A stretch of 64,000 nt of DNA from Planomicrobium sp. CPCC 101079 (GCF_007859275.1 NZ_VOHC01000003.1:1-64000), one strand, 5' to 3'; shown: positions 9,076-17,650, counted from the first letter of the stretch. Numbers and translations are program-made. The notes: generated by a model not told the origin, from the sequence alone.

Positions 9076-9107
9076 TTCATATTCAGTTCACAAAGAAGTT
9101 TTATATT
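9076..9107 (+). promoter_or_regulatory. Direct-repeat response-regulator box with -10 element (site 2)
   Basis: TTCAT at 9076 and TTCAC at 9087 with the same ATT(G/C)AG spacer as sites 1 and 3; TATATT at 9102-9107 is again 15 bases from the start of the second repeat. It precedes the adaptor-ATPase-permease cassette starting at 9138. Confidence 0.65.
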
Positions 9108-9137
9108 GAACCTACAAAAACTTAGGAGGGCAAGAAA

Positions 9138-10010
9138 ATGAACAAAAAGCAAAAGAACAAAAGCAAAAAGAAGCTGATGATTTGGAGCGCGATTGGAATT
9201 GTTGCCTTGGCTTTAGTGGCTGCGGCTGTGTTTATGCCGAAAGGGACAGGCGCTTTCCAAGAAGAAGTGGCTGAAACAGGAGATATCAAAACCTACTTTA
9301 GTTTCACTGGAGCAATAGAAGCGAAAAACAGGGAAACCGTCATGAGTGAGAAATCCATACAGATCAGCGAAATTAAAGTGAAAGAAGGCGACCAAGTCGA
9401 AAAGGGAGATGTTTTATTGGAAACATCGATGGGCGAAGAAATAAAGGCATCTGTGGATGGCGAAGTTTCAAAAGTCCTAGTAGAGAAAAACGCGGAATTG
9501 ATGTCTGGAATAGAGTTAATGGAAGTGGTCGACTATTCCGATTTGCAGACAACCGTAAAAGTGGATGAATATAGCTTGAAGTTCATAAAAGCTGGCCAAA
9601 AAGTGGATGTAACTGTCAATGCGCTCGAGAAAGAGATAAAAGGGACGATTTCAGCTATCTCGAAAGAGGCAGTGAATGAAAACGGCATTTCTTACTTCAC
9701 CGCAGCAATTGATCTCGCGAAAGATGAGGAACTTCGGGTAGGGATGAGTGCGGAGGCGAAAATAGTAAAAGAAGAAGCGAAAAAAGTGACAACGTTGCCG
9801 ATGAAAGTGGTTCAGTTCGACAGCAGAAACAAGCCGTATGTGCTGTTGCCGGCAGAAGATGGACTACCGACAAAAAAATATATCACAACCGGAATAAACG
9901 ATGGAACAGTCGTTGAAGTAAAAAGCGGCGTATCGGCAGGCGACAGCGTAATGTTCACCGATAACGAGGAAGCTCAGGCGGCAGCTTCCATGCAGGGAGA
10001 GGAAAAATAA
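9138..10010 (+). CDS. Membrane-anchored adaptor (HlyD/MacA-like) subunit, cassette 2
   Basis: A 290-residue adaptor with a Lys-rich N-terminus, one membrane segment (about 13-33), a lipoyl/barrel-sandwich region (KVKEGDQVEKGDV) and C-terminal beta regions. Start ATG follows TTAGGAGGGC. It is a clear paralogue of 3078-3947. Its stop overlaps the ATPase start by one base (TAATGG), indicating tight coupling. Unlike cassette 1 it lies behind a two-component direct-repeat promoter. Confidence 0.88.
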   Translation: MNKKQKNKSKKKLMIWSAIGIVALALVAAAVFMPKGTGAFQEEVAETGDIKTYFSFTGAIEAKNRETVMSEKSIQISEIKVKEGDQVEKGDVLLETSMGEEIKASVDGEVSKVLVEKNAELMSGIELMEVVDYSDLQTTVKVDEYSLKFIKAGQKVDVTVNALEKEIKGTISAISKEAVNENGISYFTAAIDLAKDEELRVGMSAEAKIVKEEAKKVTTLPMKVVQFDSRNKPYVLLPAEDGLPTKKYITTGINDGTVVEVKSGVSAGDSVMFTDNEEAQAAASMQGEEK

Positions 10011-10693
10011 TGGCGAGGCACATTTTAACCATGCAGGACATCAGCAAATCTTATTTTTTAGGAAACGAGGAACAAGTTGTTCTCGACCGCATAAGCCTGG
10101 CAGTCAATCAAGGGGATTTTGTTGCAATACTGGGCCCGTCCGGTTCTGGAAAATCCACCTTGATGAACTTGATCGGCTGTCTCGATTCGCCAACTAGCGG
10201 CGAGTACCGCTTATCGGACCACAAAGTCGATGAATTGGACGAATCCGAACTGGCGGCAATCCGCAACAAGGAAATCGGTTTTGTGTTCCAGCAATTTCAA
10301 TTATTGCCTCGCTTAAGTGCTCGCCAAAACGTGGAGTTGCCGCTCATTTATGCCGGTGTTTCAGAAAAAGAGCGGAAAAAGCGGGCATCAGACATGCTGG
10401 AAAGAGTGGGGCTGGAAGAAAAAATGGATAATCGGCCCAATCAGTTATCGGGCGGCCAGCAACAGCGCGTAGCAATTGCCCGGGCACTGGTTACCGAACC
10501 GACAATTCTATTGGCCGATGAACCGACCGGTGCGCTTGACCAAAAAACGGGCCAGCAGATCATGGAGCTCTTCCATAAACTGAATCAGGAAGGGAAATCG
10601 ATCATTATGATCACACATGACCAGGGTATTGCGGGAAATGCGGGCCGGATTGTCCATATCCTGGATGGCCGGTTGAGAGAGGAGCATGCTTGA
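10010..10693 (+). CDS. ABC transporter ATP-binding protein (MacB/LolD type), cassette 2
   Basis: A 227-residue ATPase with Walker [10 protein letters not shown], signature [15 protein letters not shown] and Walker [13 protein letters not shown]. Sequence is nearly colinear with the ATPase of cassette 1. Start overlaps the adaptor stop and the stop overlaps the permease start (TGATG), so the three subunits are made in a coupled way. Confidence 0.92.
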   Translation: MARHILTMQDISKSYFLGNEEQVVLDRISLAVNQGDFVAILGPSGSGKSTLMNLIGCLDSPTSGEYRLSDHKVDELDESELAAIRNKEIGFVFQQFQLLPRLSARQNVELPLIYAGVSEKERKKRASDMLERVGLEEKMDNRPNQLSGGQQQRVAIARALVTEPTILLADEPTGALDQKTGQQIMELFHKLNQEGKSIIMITHDQGIAGNAGRIVHILDGRLREEHA

Positions 10694-11865
10694 TGTTTAA
10701 GGAAAATTTGAAAATGAGCTGGATGAATGTTGTCCACAATAAATTGCGATCGGCATTGACCATACTCGGAATTGTGATTGGGGTCGGTTCCATCATTGCG
10801 CTCATCACCATTGTCAAAGGGGCCACCAGTGAAATGACGAGTGAATTCGCTTCTTTTGGTGCTGATAAAATCACCGTATCGGCTATCGGCACGCCATTAA
10901 AGCAAGGGCTTCTGGATAACGATATCCGACAGCTTGCGGAAATCGACAACGTAGCAGGTGTTTCGCCTACTATTTCGGGTGTAACTTCTATTGTTTCGGA
11001 TGGTACAGAAAAAACAGATGTGACTGTGGAAGGGAAAAACGATGTTTATTTTGTGAAAACGGCTGATCTTTTGGAGACGGGGCGCAGCATCAACCGTTTG
11101 GATATCGAAAGCGAGAACAAAGTCACCCTTATCGGTTCAACCGTTGCCGACAAATTGTTTTTTGGCAAAGACCCGATCGGCCAGAAGTTGATGATCGGAG
11201 GAGCGAGTTTTACCGTCATCGGTACACTGCAGGAGTCAAATTCTTTTTCCGGCAGTTCAACCAATGATGCGGTTATTATCCCTTATACGACTTCGATGAA
11301 ACTGCTGGGAACAGGTTTTATTTCAAATGTTGATGTATATATGGCAGATGCGGACCAATCGGAAAAAATAACGAGCGATATTGAAGCCGCTTTAAATGAG
11401 GCATTCAATTACAACAAAGACAGTTTTTCCGTCATGAATATGCAGGATATGCTAGCTTCCATCAATCAAATGACCACGATGCTTTCATTGATGCTTGGCG
11501 GGATCGCTTCCATTTCCCTTGTGGTTGGCGGCATCGGAATCATGAACATGATGCTCGTTTCCGTTACAGAACGGACAACCGAAATCGGCTTGCGGAAAGC
11601 GCTCGGTGCAGAACCAAGACGAATCCAGCAGCAATTTTTGCTCGAAGCGGTATTTTTGTCTTCGTTTGGCGGGTTTTTAGGTTTACTTGTCGGCGCTTTG
11701 CTGTCGTTTACAATATGTTCGCTAATCGGCATCAGCTTTTCCTTATCCGGCTCAACGGTTTTGCTCGCACTTGGATTCTCAACGGCAATCGGCATCATTT
11801 TCGGCATAGCACCTGCAAGAAAAGCCTCAAAACTAAACCCGATTGACGCCTTAAGAAGCGTTTAA
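10693..11865 (+). CDS. ABC transporter permease (MacB/FtsX type), cassette 2
   Basis: A 390-residue permease: N-terminal membrane helix, large extracytoplasmic domain, three C-terminal helices and the ending APARKASKLNPIDALRSV. I set the start at ATG 10693, overlapping the ATPase TGA, with GGAG 8 bases upstream; this matches the N-terminus of the cassette 1 permease ([10 protein letters not shown] versus [10 protein letters not shown]). It completes the second adaptor/ATPase/permease system. Confidence 0.92.
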   Translation: MFKENLKMSWMNVVHNKLRSALTILGIVIGVGSIIALITIVKGATSEMTSEFASFGADKITVSAIGTPLKQGLLDNDIRQLAEIDNVAGVSPTISGVTSIVSDGTEKTDVTVEGKNDVYFVKTADLLETGRSINRLDIESENKVTLIGSTVADKLFFGKDPIGQKLMIGGASFTVIGTLQESNSFSGSSTNDAVIIPYTTSMKLLGTGFISNVDVYMADADQSEKITSDIEAALNEAFNYNKDSFSVMNMQDMLASINQMTTMLSLMLGGIASISLVVGGIGIMNMMLVSVTERTTEIGLRKALGAEPRRIQQQFLLEAVFLSSFGGFLGLLVGALLSFTICSLIGISFSLSGSTVLLALGFSTAIGIIFGIAPARKASKLNPIDALRSV

Positions 11866-11907
11866 TGAACAATTTGGCAATCAAAACATTGGGGAGGACG
11901 AGTAAAG

Positions 11908-12423
11908 ATGAATGATTTTCTGGTGCAGTGGGCAATTTTCCTATTCATGATCGGTCTTCTGCTGTCACTGCCTCTCGGGGCTGTCTTTTACTTGAATAAT
12001 GCGCAAGTCAAACAATTTTTCACAAATGCGCGGAAACTGAAAGCGGCACATCTTGATTTTATTTTGCAGGCTTTTTCCATTGGGCTCGTTTGTTTAGTGG
12101 AGCTAAGCACTGCTGCGGGTTTGCCGCTGTATGCGGTCATTCCACTCGCATTCGGCACTTTCTGCAATCCGTTCATTTTCCTGTTGGAAGCTACACCGCT
12201 ATACCAAAAAGGGCTGACGAAAACGCTTTACATGGGGCTCCGTGCAGCCAGCCCATCCGCTTTATTTTTTGCCTGGTTTGTGCTCGTGTCTCAGTTGATG
12301 CCGGCATTTATGATGTGGCTGCTCTTTGCCTTCGTGCTGCTGTTGGCTGCAGCATATCTCGCCAACCGGACAGCAGCTAAAGAAACATCTGAGAAAGAAG
12401 TTTCTTCCAACACCAGCAGTTGA
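11908..12423 (+). CDS. Membrane protein of unknown function, cassette 2 accessory
   Basis: A 171-residue protein with four hydrophobic segments (about 8-29, 50-70, 75-95 and 112-150, the last probably two helices) and a short Ser/Thr/Glu-rich cytoplasmic tail. GGGGAGG precedes the ATG. It is 42 bases behind the permease and therefore probably in the same transcript; cassette 1 has no equivalent. I do not recognise the family. Confidence 0.75.
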   Translation: MNDFLVQWAIFLFMIGLLLSLPLGAVFYLNNAQVKQFFTNARKLKAAHLDFILQAFSIGLVCLVELSTAAGLPLYAVIPLAFGTFCNPFIFLLEATPLYQKGLTKTLYMGLRAASPSALFFAWFVLVSQLMPAFMMWLLFAFVLLLAAAYLANRTAAKETSEKEVSSNTSS

Positions 12424-12438
12424 ACACCTGCTATTTGT

Positions 12439-12473
12439 GAGCGAGTCCAGGAAATAGGGTTCGCTTTTTTTTC
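12439..12473 (+). terminator. Probable terminator after cassette 2
   Basis: AGCGAG and TTCGCT arms enclose about 18 bases and are followed by a run of eight T. The stem is short, so this is weaker than other terminators in the window. Confidence 0.45.
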
Positions 12474-12483
12474 TTTGCTGTTA

Positions 12484-12515
12484 TTCATATTGAGTTCATA
12501 TTGCTTTTGTAAACT
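12484..12515 (+). promoter_or_regulatory. Direct-repeat response-regulator box with -10 element (site 3)
   Basis: TTCATATTGAGTTCATA is identical to site 1, with TTCAT at 12484 and 12495. TAAACT at 12510-12515 sits at the same 15-base distance as the -10 elements of sites 1 and 2. It drives the ABC exporter at 12547. Confidence 0.65.
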
Positions 12516-12546
12516 GCACGTATTCACAAGGAAGGGAGTAACACCC

Positions 12547-14307
12547 ATGGAAAATTTTAATGAATTTTTGCCGTATCCGAAAAGAGAAGCAAAGCTCTAT
12601 TTAATGGGGTTTATCGGAAGCGTCTTCCGGTTTCTCATCCCTCTTTCTGTGCCGTTGATTTTGAAATACATTTTTGATGATTTGTTGCAAAACGAGCTGC
12701 TGAGCCGTGCGGAAAAAATAGACCAGTTGCTTTGGATCGCAGCTGTCATGTTGGTTGTCTTCTTGTTAGTCCGGACTCCCATGGAATATGTAAGGCAATA
12801 TTGCATTCATACGGCCAATAACCGGATTATCAAAGAATTGCGGAAAGACGCTTTCAAGAAAGTCCATTCCTTGGATGCCAAGTATTTTGTTGACAACAAA
12901 AGCGGGGAAATTGGAACGCGCTTTTTTGATGATATCGAAAAGGTTAGAGGTTTGCTGATGGCACTGTTCGGCAACATTGGGATTGAAGTGATTGTCTTGC
13001 TGTTTGTGGTCGGGATAATGTTCACGTTCAATGTCCCTTTGACGCTGCTCGCCATTTTCCTTGTCGGTTTTCAATTCCTGTTGGCTCACTTCTTATCAAA
13101 GCGCCTCAAGCAGTCGACGCGCAATATGATGCAATACCGGTCGGTGATGAGCGGATTTATCTTCGAGAAAATCCAAGGCGCTTTCATTTCGAAATTATTT
13201 TCTGCAGAAAAACGTGACAAGCAGCAGCTGGACGAGCATTTGGAAAGGTACGAAACGTTGACCGGCAGACACGCAAAATTGAATGCACTTATGCTGGCAT
13301 TGGTGAATGCATTAAGCGACATCACTCCTTTTGTTGTCGTTTTAGTGGCCAGCCGCTTGGTTATCGATGGCAGCTTGACTATAGGGGTATTGATCGCCTA
13401 TTTTGCTTATGTCGATAAAATGCGCAGCCCTGTGGCAGCGCTTGTGAACGCTATTCCTGCTATCACCGAAGGAAATGTAGCGCTCAACCGGATTTTTGCT
13501 TTCCTGTATGAACCATCGAATATCCAAGAGAAAAAAGATCCGGTAAAAATGAAAAGCTTAACGGATTCCATCGAGTTTCAAGATGTGACGTTTTCCTATG
13601 ATGGAGAACGCAGAATTTTGAACCGCATTAGTTTCAAGCTGGAAAAAGGCAAGAAGTACGCCTTTGTCGGTGAAAGCGGCGGAGGCAAGAGCACCATATT
13701 GCAATTATTGATGCGGATGTACGATGCACAACAAGGAAAAGTAATAGTGGATGGCTTGGATATTAGGAATTATTCACTCTCAAGCCTTCGGAGCCAAATG
13801 GGAGTGGTCACCCAAGATAATTTCTTGTACAGTTCCTCCATAAAAGAGAATATAAAAATGGCTAATTTGAATGCTACAGACAGCAAAGTTGTTGAAGCCG
13901 CAAAAAAGGCGTTTGCCCATGACTTTATAACAAGATTGCCCGCTGGCTATGAGACAGAGATCGGAGAACGGGGCATCAAGCTCTCGGGAGGCCAGAAACA
14001 GCGGATTGCCTTGGCGCGCGTTTTCTTGAAAGATCCATCATTAATCCTTTTGGACGAAGCGACAAGCGCGCTTGATAACGAAAGCGAAAAACTTGTCCAA
14101 GAATCGATCAACCAAGTGGATGCCAATAAAACCATGATTATGATCGCGCATAGATTGTCTACCATATTAAATGCCGATGTGATCTTTGTGGTCAGAAACG
14201 GGGAAATCATTGAGAGCGGCAGCCACCATAGCTTGCTTAGTCAAAAGGGCTATTACAGGGACCTTTACTCGAAACAACTTGCCGAAGAGGAAGTGCAAGC
14301 AATTTGA
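12547..14307 (+). CDS. ABC exporter, fused membrane and ATPase domains (MsbA/BmrA/multidrug type)
   Basis: A 586-residue half-transporter: six membrane helices in residues 15-310, then an ATPase domain with Walker A GESGGGKST, signature LSGGQKQRIALARV, Walker B LILLDEATSALD and the H-loop in IAHRLS. It would work as a homodimer exporting a lipid, drug or peptide. GGAAGGGAG precedes the ATG at 12547; a longer frame back to 12475 is not supported and would overlap the promoter. It is placed behind the third copy of the two-component direct repeat, linking it to the efflux cassette. Confidence 0.92.
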   Translation: MENFNEFLPYPKREAKLYLMGFIGSVFRFLIPLSVPLILKYIFDDLLQNELLSRAEKIDQLLWIAAVMLVVFLLVRTPMEYVRQYCIHTANNRIIKELRKDAFKKVHSLDAKYFVDNKSGEIGTRFFDDIEKVRGLLMALFGNIGIEVIVLLFVVGIMFTFNVPLTLLAIFLVGFQFLLAHFLSKRLKQSTRNMMQYRSVMSGFIFEKIQGAFISKLFSAEKRDKQQLDEHLERYETLTGRHAKLNALMLALVNALSDITPFVVVLVASRLVIDGSLTIGVLIAYFAYVDKMRSPVAALVNAIPAITEGNVALNRIFAFLYEPSNIQEKKDPVKMKSLTDSIEFQDVTFSYDGERRILNRISFKLEKGKKYAFVGESGGGKSTILQLLMRMYDAQQGKVIVDGLDIRNYSLSSLRSQMGVVTQDNFLYSSSIKENIKMANLNATDSKVVEAAKKAFAHDFITRLPAGYETEIGERGIKLSGGQKQRIALARVFLKDPSLILLDEATSALDNESEKLVQESINQVDANKTMIMIAHRLSTILNADVIFVVRNGEIIESGSHHSLLSQKGYYRDLYSKQLAEEEVQAI

Positions 14308-14381
14308 AAACTAAGCAGTGCCCACCATTGGACCAGTATAGAGGGGAGGTCTAATTTAGGATTATAATCAAAAAAATACGG

Positions 14382-14412
14382 ACCAGCAGCCCATCAAGCT
14401 GCTGGTTTTTTT
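14382..14412 (+). terminator. Rho-independent terminator after the ABC exporter
   Basis: Arms ACCAGCAGC (14382-14390) and GCTGCTGGT (14398-14406), then a T-run to 14412. Confidence 0.88.
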
Positions 14413-14428
14413 CTGTCATAATTGTTTT

Positions 14429-14456
14429 TTGTAAATATGCTACAATTAGTTACAAT
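14429..14456 (+). promoter_or_regulatory. Possible sigma-A promoter of the HD-macro-vWA genes
   Basis: TTGTAA at 14429 and TACAAT at 14451 are separated by 16 bases. It lies directly between the preceding terminator and the HD gene, so it is positioned to transcribe the three-gene set. Confidence 0.4.
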
Positions 14457-14481
14457 ATTCCGGCATCAGGAAGGTGATTTG

Positions 14482-15351
14482 ATGAACCAGTTAATCGATA
14501 ACGCGATTCAGTTTGCAGCGGCCAAACATGCGGGCCAAACGCGAAAGGGGACGGATATTCCGTACATCAGCCATCCCTTCGCAGTGGCGATGATGCTGAA
14601 AGAACACAAGCAGCGGGACGAAGTGGTGGCAGCAGGGTTATTGCACGACACGCTCGAAGACACGGACGCGACAAAACAAGAAGTGAGGGAGTTGTTCGGG
14701 CAAGAAATCCTAGCATTGATTTTGTCCGCTTCCGAACCCGACAAATCGCTGCCATGGGAAGCGCGCAAGCTGCATACCATTGAAGCGCTTCCGGCCCGTA
14801 CAAAAGAAGAGCTGGCGTTGATTGCCGCTGATAAATTACATAATCTCCGGTCAATTCAGCAAGATGTCATTCAATACGGCGAAGCGGTATGGACACGGTT
14901 TAACCGCGGAAAACGGGATCAATGCTGGTATTGTATGAGCCTTGCCCATGCGCTGAAAGACCGGAAAGAGGAAGTGCCTTTTATTCAGGCATTTGAAAAG
15001 GAAGTATTTCTGCTGTTTGTCGGAGTCGAAAAGATGACAAACATGGAAATCGAGCTTCTCTTTAAATGCGCTTATCTTGTGGATGAAATTGAAAGAGAAG
15101 AACTAAAAAGCCGCGGCATTGAGGGTTTTGCAGAAGAAGTTGTTGCTGCCAGCCGTGCGGTTTACAGAAATAGGGACTATCAAGCGGTCAAGCCGCTATG
15201 GGATTTTCTGCACAAAAAAGGGATCGAGTTTGAATGGAATGCAGAAGGCCCTTTCCGGGTTTTGGCTTTTTTGAGTGAGTTGAAATACCGGCTCGCTTGG
15301 CCGGATGAAGTGTTTTTCAAGTATTATTTAAAGAACCGCAAAAAGCTTTAA
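14482..15351 (+). CDS. HD-domain hydrolase, SpoT/small-alarmone-hydrolase-like, with C-terminal extension
   Basis: A 289-residue protein. Residues 1-155 match the (p)ppGpp-hydrolase type HD fold: His16, His31 in YISHP, His55-Asp56 in LLHDTLEDT with the catalytic Glu59-Asp60 pair, and Asp117 in AADKLHNLRSI. No synthetase domain is present. Residues about 170-289 form a separate region I do not recognise. Start ATG at 14482 follows AGGAAGGTG; a longer frame to 14422 runs into the promoter. The gene is followed after 33 bases by the macrodomain gene. It probably removes a phosphate or pyrophosphate from a nucleotide; whether ppGpp or an ADP-ribose-related compound is the substrate cannot be read. 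Confidence 0.85.
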   Translation: MNQLIDNAIQFAAAKHAGQTRKGTDIPYISHPFAVAMMLKEHKQRDEVVAAGLLHDTLEDTDATKQEVRELFGQEILALILSASEPDKSLPWEARKLHTIEALPARTKEELALIAADKLHNLRSIQQDVIQYGEAVWTRFNRGKRDQCWYCMSLAHALKDRKEEVPFIQAFEKEVFLLFVGVEKMTNMEIELLFKCAYLVDEIEREELKSRGIEGFAEEVVAASRAVYRNRDYQAVKPLWDFLHKKGIEFEWNAEGPFRVLAFLSELKYRLAWPDEVFFKYYLKNRKKL

Positions 15352-15384
15352 CAAGAAAAATTGAATCAGAAGGAGCCAACTCTC

Positions 15385-16377
15385 ATGCCATTAGAAATTG
15401 TCCGTAACGATATCACGAAAATGAAAGTGGATTCCATTGTCAACGCCGCAAATTCCGGGCTTCAAATGGGAGGCGGGGTGTGCGGCGCCATTTTCCAAGC
15501 CGCTGGTGCGAGGGAATTGCAGACGGCGTGCGACAAAATTGGCCATTGTCCGGTGGGAAGTGCGGTCATAACGGACGGTTTCCAGTTAGACGCAAAATCC
15601 ATCATCCACACAGTGGGTCCGGTTTGGCGCGGCGGCAGCCAAAACGAAGAAAGGCTTTTGCGGTCATGCTACGAAACCTCCTTGAAACTTGCATTGGATA
15701 ATGAATATGAATCGATCGCTTTTCCGCTTATTTCTTCCGGCATCTACGGCTATCCGAAAGAACAGGCGCTGCAGGTCGCGGTATCTGCAATCAGCGCTTT
15801 TTTAATGGAGCATGAAATGCTCGTCTACATCGTAGTTTTCGATAAAAAAGCGTTTCGCTTGAGTGAAAAACTTTTCAATTCAATCGACGCATACATCGAT
15901 GAGCATTATGTCGATGAACAAACATTGATTTTTTCAAAAAGAGACCGCCGGTATGCCGAAATGCAGTCAGAGCTGGCGCCGGAAAGCAACCTTGAAATTT
16001 TGCAGGACCGAAGCTTGGAAGATATTCTCGGGCAAATCGATGAATCGTTCTCCGAGCGGCTGCTCCGTTTTATCGATGAAAAAGGGATGACGGACGTCGC
16101 AACTTACAAAAAAGCGAATATCGACCGCAAGCTTTTCAATAAAATAAAAAATTCAAAAACTTACACGCCGCAAAAAAAGACCATCGTCGCTTTCGCCATC
16201 GCACTCCAACTGAACCTTGACGAAACAAACGAACTGCTCAATACGGCGGGATATGCGCTTTCCAACAGCAGCAAATTCGACGTCATCGTCAAGTTTTTTA
16301 TTAAAAGTAACAACTACAACATTTTTGAGATCAATGAAGCGTTATTTGTCTATGACCAAACGCTCCTTGGAGCGTAA
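15385..16377 (+). CDS. Macrodomain protein with C-terminal HTH-like region
   Basis: A 330-residue protein. Residues 1-165 are a macrodomain: NAANSGLQMGGGVCGAIF (20-37) is the ADP-ribose-binding loop and SSGIYGYP (117-124) the second loop, as in O-acetyl-ADP-ribose/ADP-ribosyl hydrolases. Residues about 210-320 are alpha-helical and include TYKKANIDRKLFNKIKNSKT followed by a stretch resembling an XRE-like helix-turn-helix, so it may bind nucleic acid. ATG 15385 follows AAGGAG. It sits between an HD hydrolase and a vWA protein. Activity on ADP-ribose is inferred from the family. Confidence 0.85.
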   Translation: MPLEIVRNDITKMKVDSIVNAANSGLQMGGGVCGAIFQAAGARELQTACDKIGHCPVGSAVITDGFQLDAKSIIHTVGPVWRGGSQNEERLLRSCYETSLKLALDNEYESIAFPLISSGIYGYPKEQALQVAVSAISAFLMEHEMLVYIVVFDKKAFRLSEKLFNSIDAYIDEHYVDEQTLIFSKRDRRYAEMQSELAPESNLEILQDRSLEDILGQIDESFSERLLRFIDEKGMTDVATYKKANIDRKLFNKIKNSKTYTPQKKTIVAFAIALQLNLDETNELLNTAGYALSNSSKFDVIVKFFIKSNNYNIFEINEALFVYDQTLLGA

Positions 16378-16458
16378 ATGTCGCTTTTGAAGCGACCAGC
16401 AAGGCGATCTTAAAAGCTATCCTTAAGTTGTTAAGACTTACTTAAGGAGGAACACTAA

Positions 16459-17103
16459 ATGGCAAACAGCAAAACGGAACTGGTTTTTATTCTCGACAAA
16501 AGCGGATCGATGGCAGGGCTCGAAGCGGACACAATCGGCGGATTCAACGCACTTCTGAAAAAGCAGAAAAGCGAGAAAGGCGATGCGACGGTAACGACCG
16601 TATTGTTCAACCATCAATCTGAACTGCTCCACGACCGCATACCGGTGAAAGGCGTTTCGCCGATCACCGAAAGGGAATACGAAGTGGGCGGCACGACGGC
16701 ATTGCTTGATGCCATCGGCGCTGCGATCCAAAAAATCGGCAATGCCCAAAAGCGGAAGAGGGAAGAAGACCGTGCAGGAAAAGTGATTTTCGTCATCACG
16801 ACAGACGGCATGGAGAACGCCAGCCGCGAATTCAATTACCATAAAATCAAAACCATGATTGCCAGCCAAAAAGAGAAATACAATTGGGAATTCATTTTTA
16901 TGGGCGCGAATATTGATGCCATCTCAACTGCCGGTAAGTTTGGAATAGATGAAGATTTCGCGGTCAATTACCATGCGGATGAAAAAGGCACCGAATTGAA
17001 CTACAGAGTCATGAGCGAAACCATTTCTTCAGTCCGAAAAGGCGCGCCACTGGACCGCAACTGGAAAAAAGACATCGAAGCGGATTACGATAAGCGAAAG
17101 TAA
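16459..17103 (+). CDS. von Willebrand factor A (vWA) domain protein
   Basis: A 214-residue single vWA domain. The metal-ion-dependent adhesion site is intact: DKSGS at residues 13-17, a downstream Thr in the GGTTAL segment, and the Asp in ITTDGMEN. No signal peptide or membrane segment, so it acts in the cytoplasm, probably as a metal-dependent protein-interaction module. TAAGGAGG precedes the ATG. A small hairpin (GTCGCTT/AAGCGAC, 16382-16398) lies in the 81-base gap after the macrodomain gene but has no T-run, so co-transcription is likely. Confidence 0.88.
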   Translation: MANSKTELVFILDKSGSMAGLEADTIGGFNALLKKQKSEKGDATVTTVLFNHQSELLHDRIPVKGVSPITEREYEVGGTTALLDAIGAAIQKIGNAQKRKREEDRAGKVIFVITTDGMENASREFNYHKIKTMIASQKEKYNWEFIFMGANIDAISTAGKFGIDEDFAVNYHADEKGTELNYRVMSETISSVRKGAPLDRNWKKDIEADYDKRK

Positions 17104-17114
17104 CTGCCTTTTCG

Positions 17115-17390
17115 TCAAGAAAAGCAGCGTTATTTCCCTTCTGTGCCGGTATAAGATGCTGCGCCTTAAAATAATATTTTCTTTCCAAATGACGCATCGC
17201 CGTAACCTAAGTTCAAAATACTTTTGTTTTGAAAATCGTCAACAAGTTCATAGATGATGGGAGTTTAGATAGCATTGATCGGGCTATCCTTTCTCCTCTC
17301 TTCTTTATATAATTCAAAAAAATCTTCTTGGTCATAAACGCTTGCACCTCTAAATTCCATTTGATTTAATTCCTCTTCCTGCTTTTGCAT
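17115..17390 (-). pseudogene. Decayed 5' part of a SAM-dependent methyltransferase
   Basis: Read on the minus strand from ATG 17390, one frame gives a methyltransferase-like start (FRGASVYDQEDFFELYKEE, then YELVDDFQNKSILNLGYGDA, where the family has a D-x-G-x-G loop) but is interrupted by three in-frame stops and ends after about 90 residues, far short of a full enzyme. It converges on the vWA gene, ending some 12 bases from its stop. I call it a truncated, mutated remnant. The stretch 17391-17588 shows no gene. Confidence 0.6.
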
Positions 17391-17588
17391 CGCAATTCTG
17401 CAGCTTTAAAAGCTTAAAGCCATAGAATTTCTTGCCATATAGAATGTGAATTACCGGAAATATATTAAGCGGTATTTGTATATGCTAAAAAGCCATTAAT
17501 GCAATTTGAGTCGATCATCGTCCTAGATCAGTAGGCCATAGTCCTTGTCATCCACAATAACCGTTCGCAAAAGTGTCTATGGAATCGT

Positions 17589-17632
17589 GAACGTTCGTAA
17601 AGTGTTTTTATATGTTTACGAACGTTCTTTTT
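17589..17632. repeat. Palindromic repeat of the TTCGTAAA family (stem-loop)
   Basis: Arms GAACGTTCGTAAA (17589-17601) and TTTACGAACGTTC (17615-17627), a perfect 13-base stem, followed by five T. Shares the core GTTCGTAAA with the repeats at 17651, 40767 and 53382. Confidence 0.7.
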
Positions 17633-17650
17633 GGCTGTTTTCAGCCCTTT

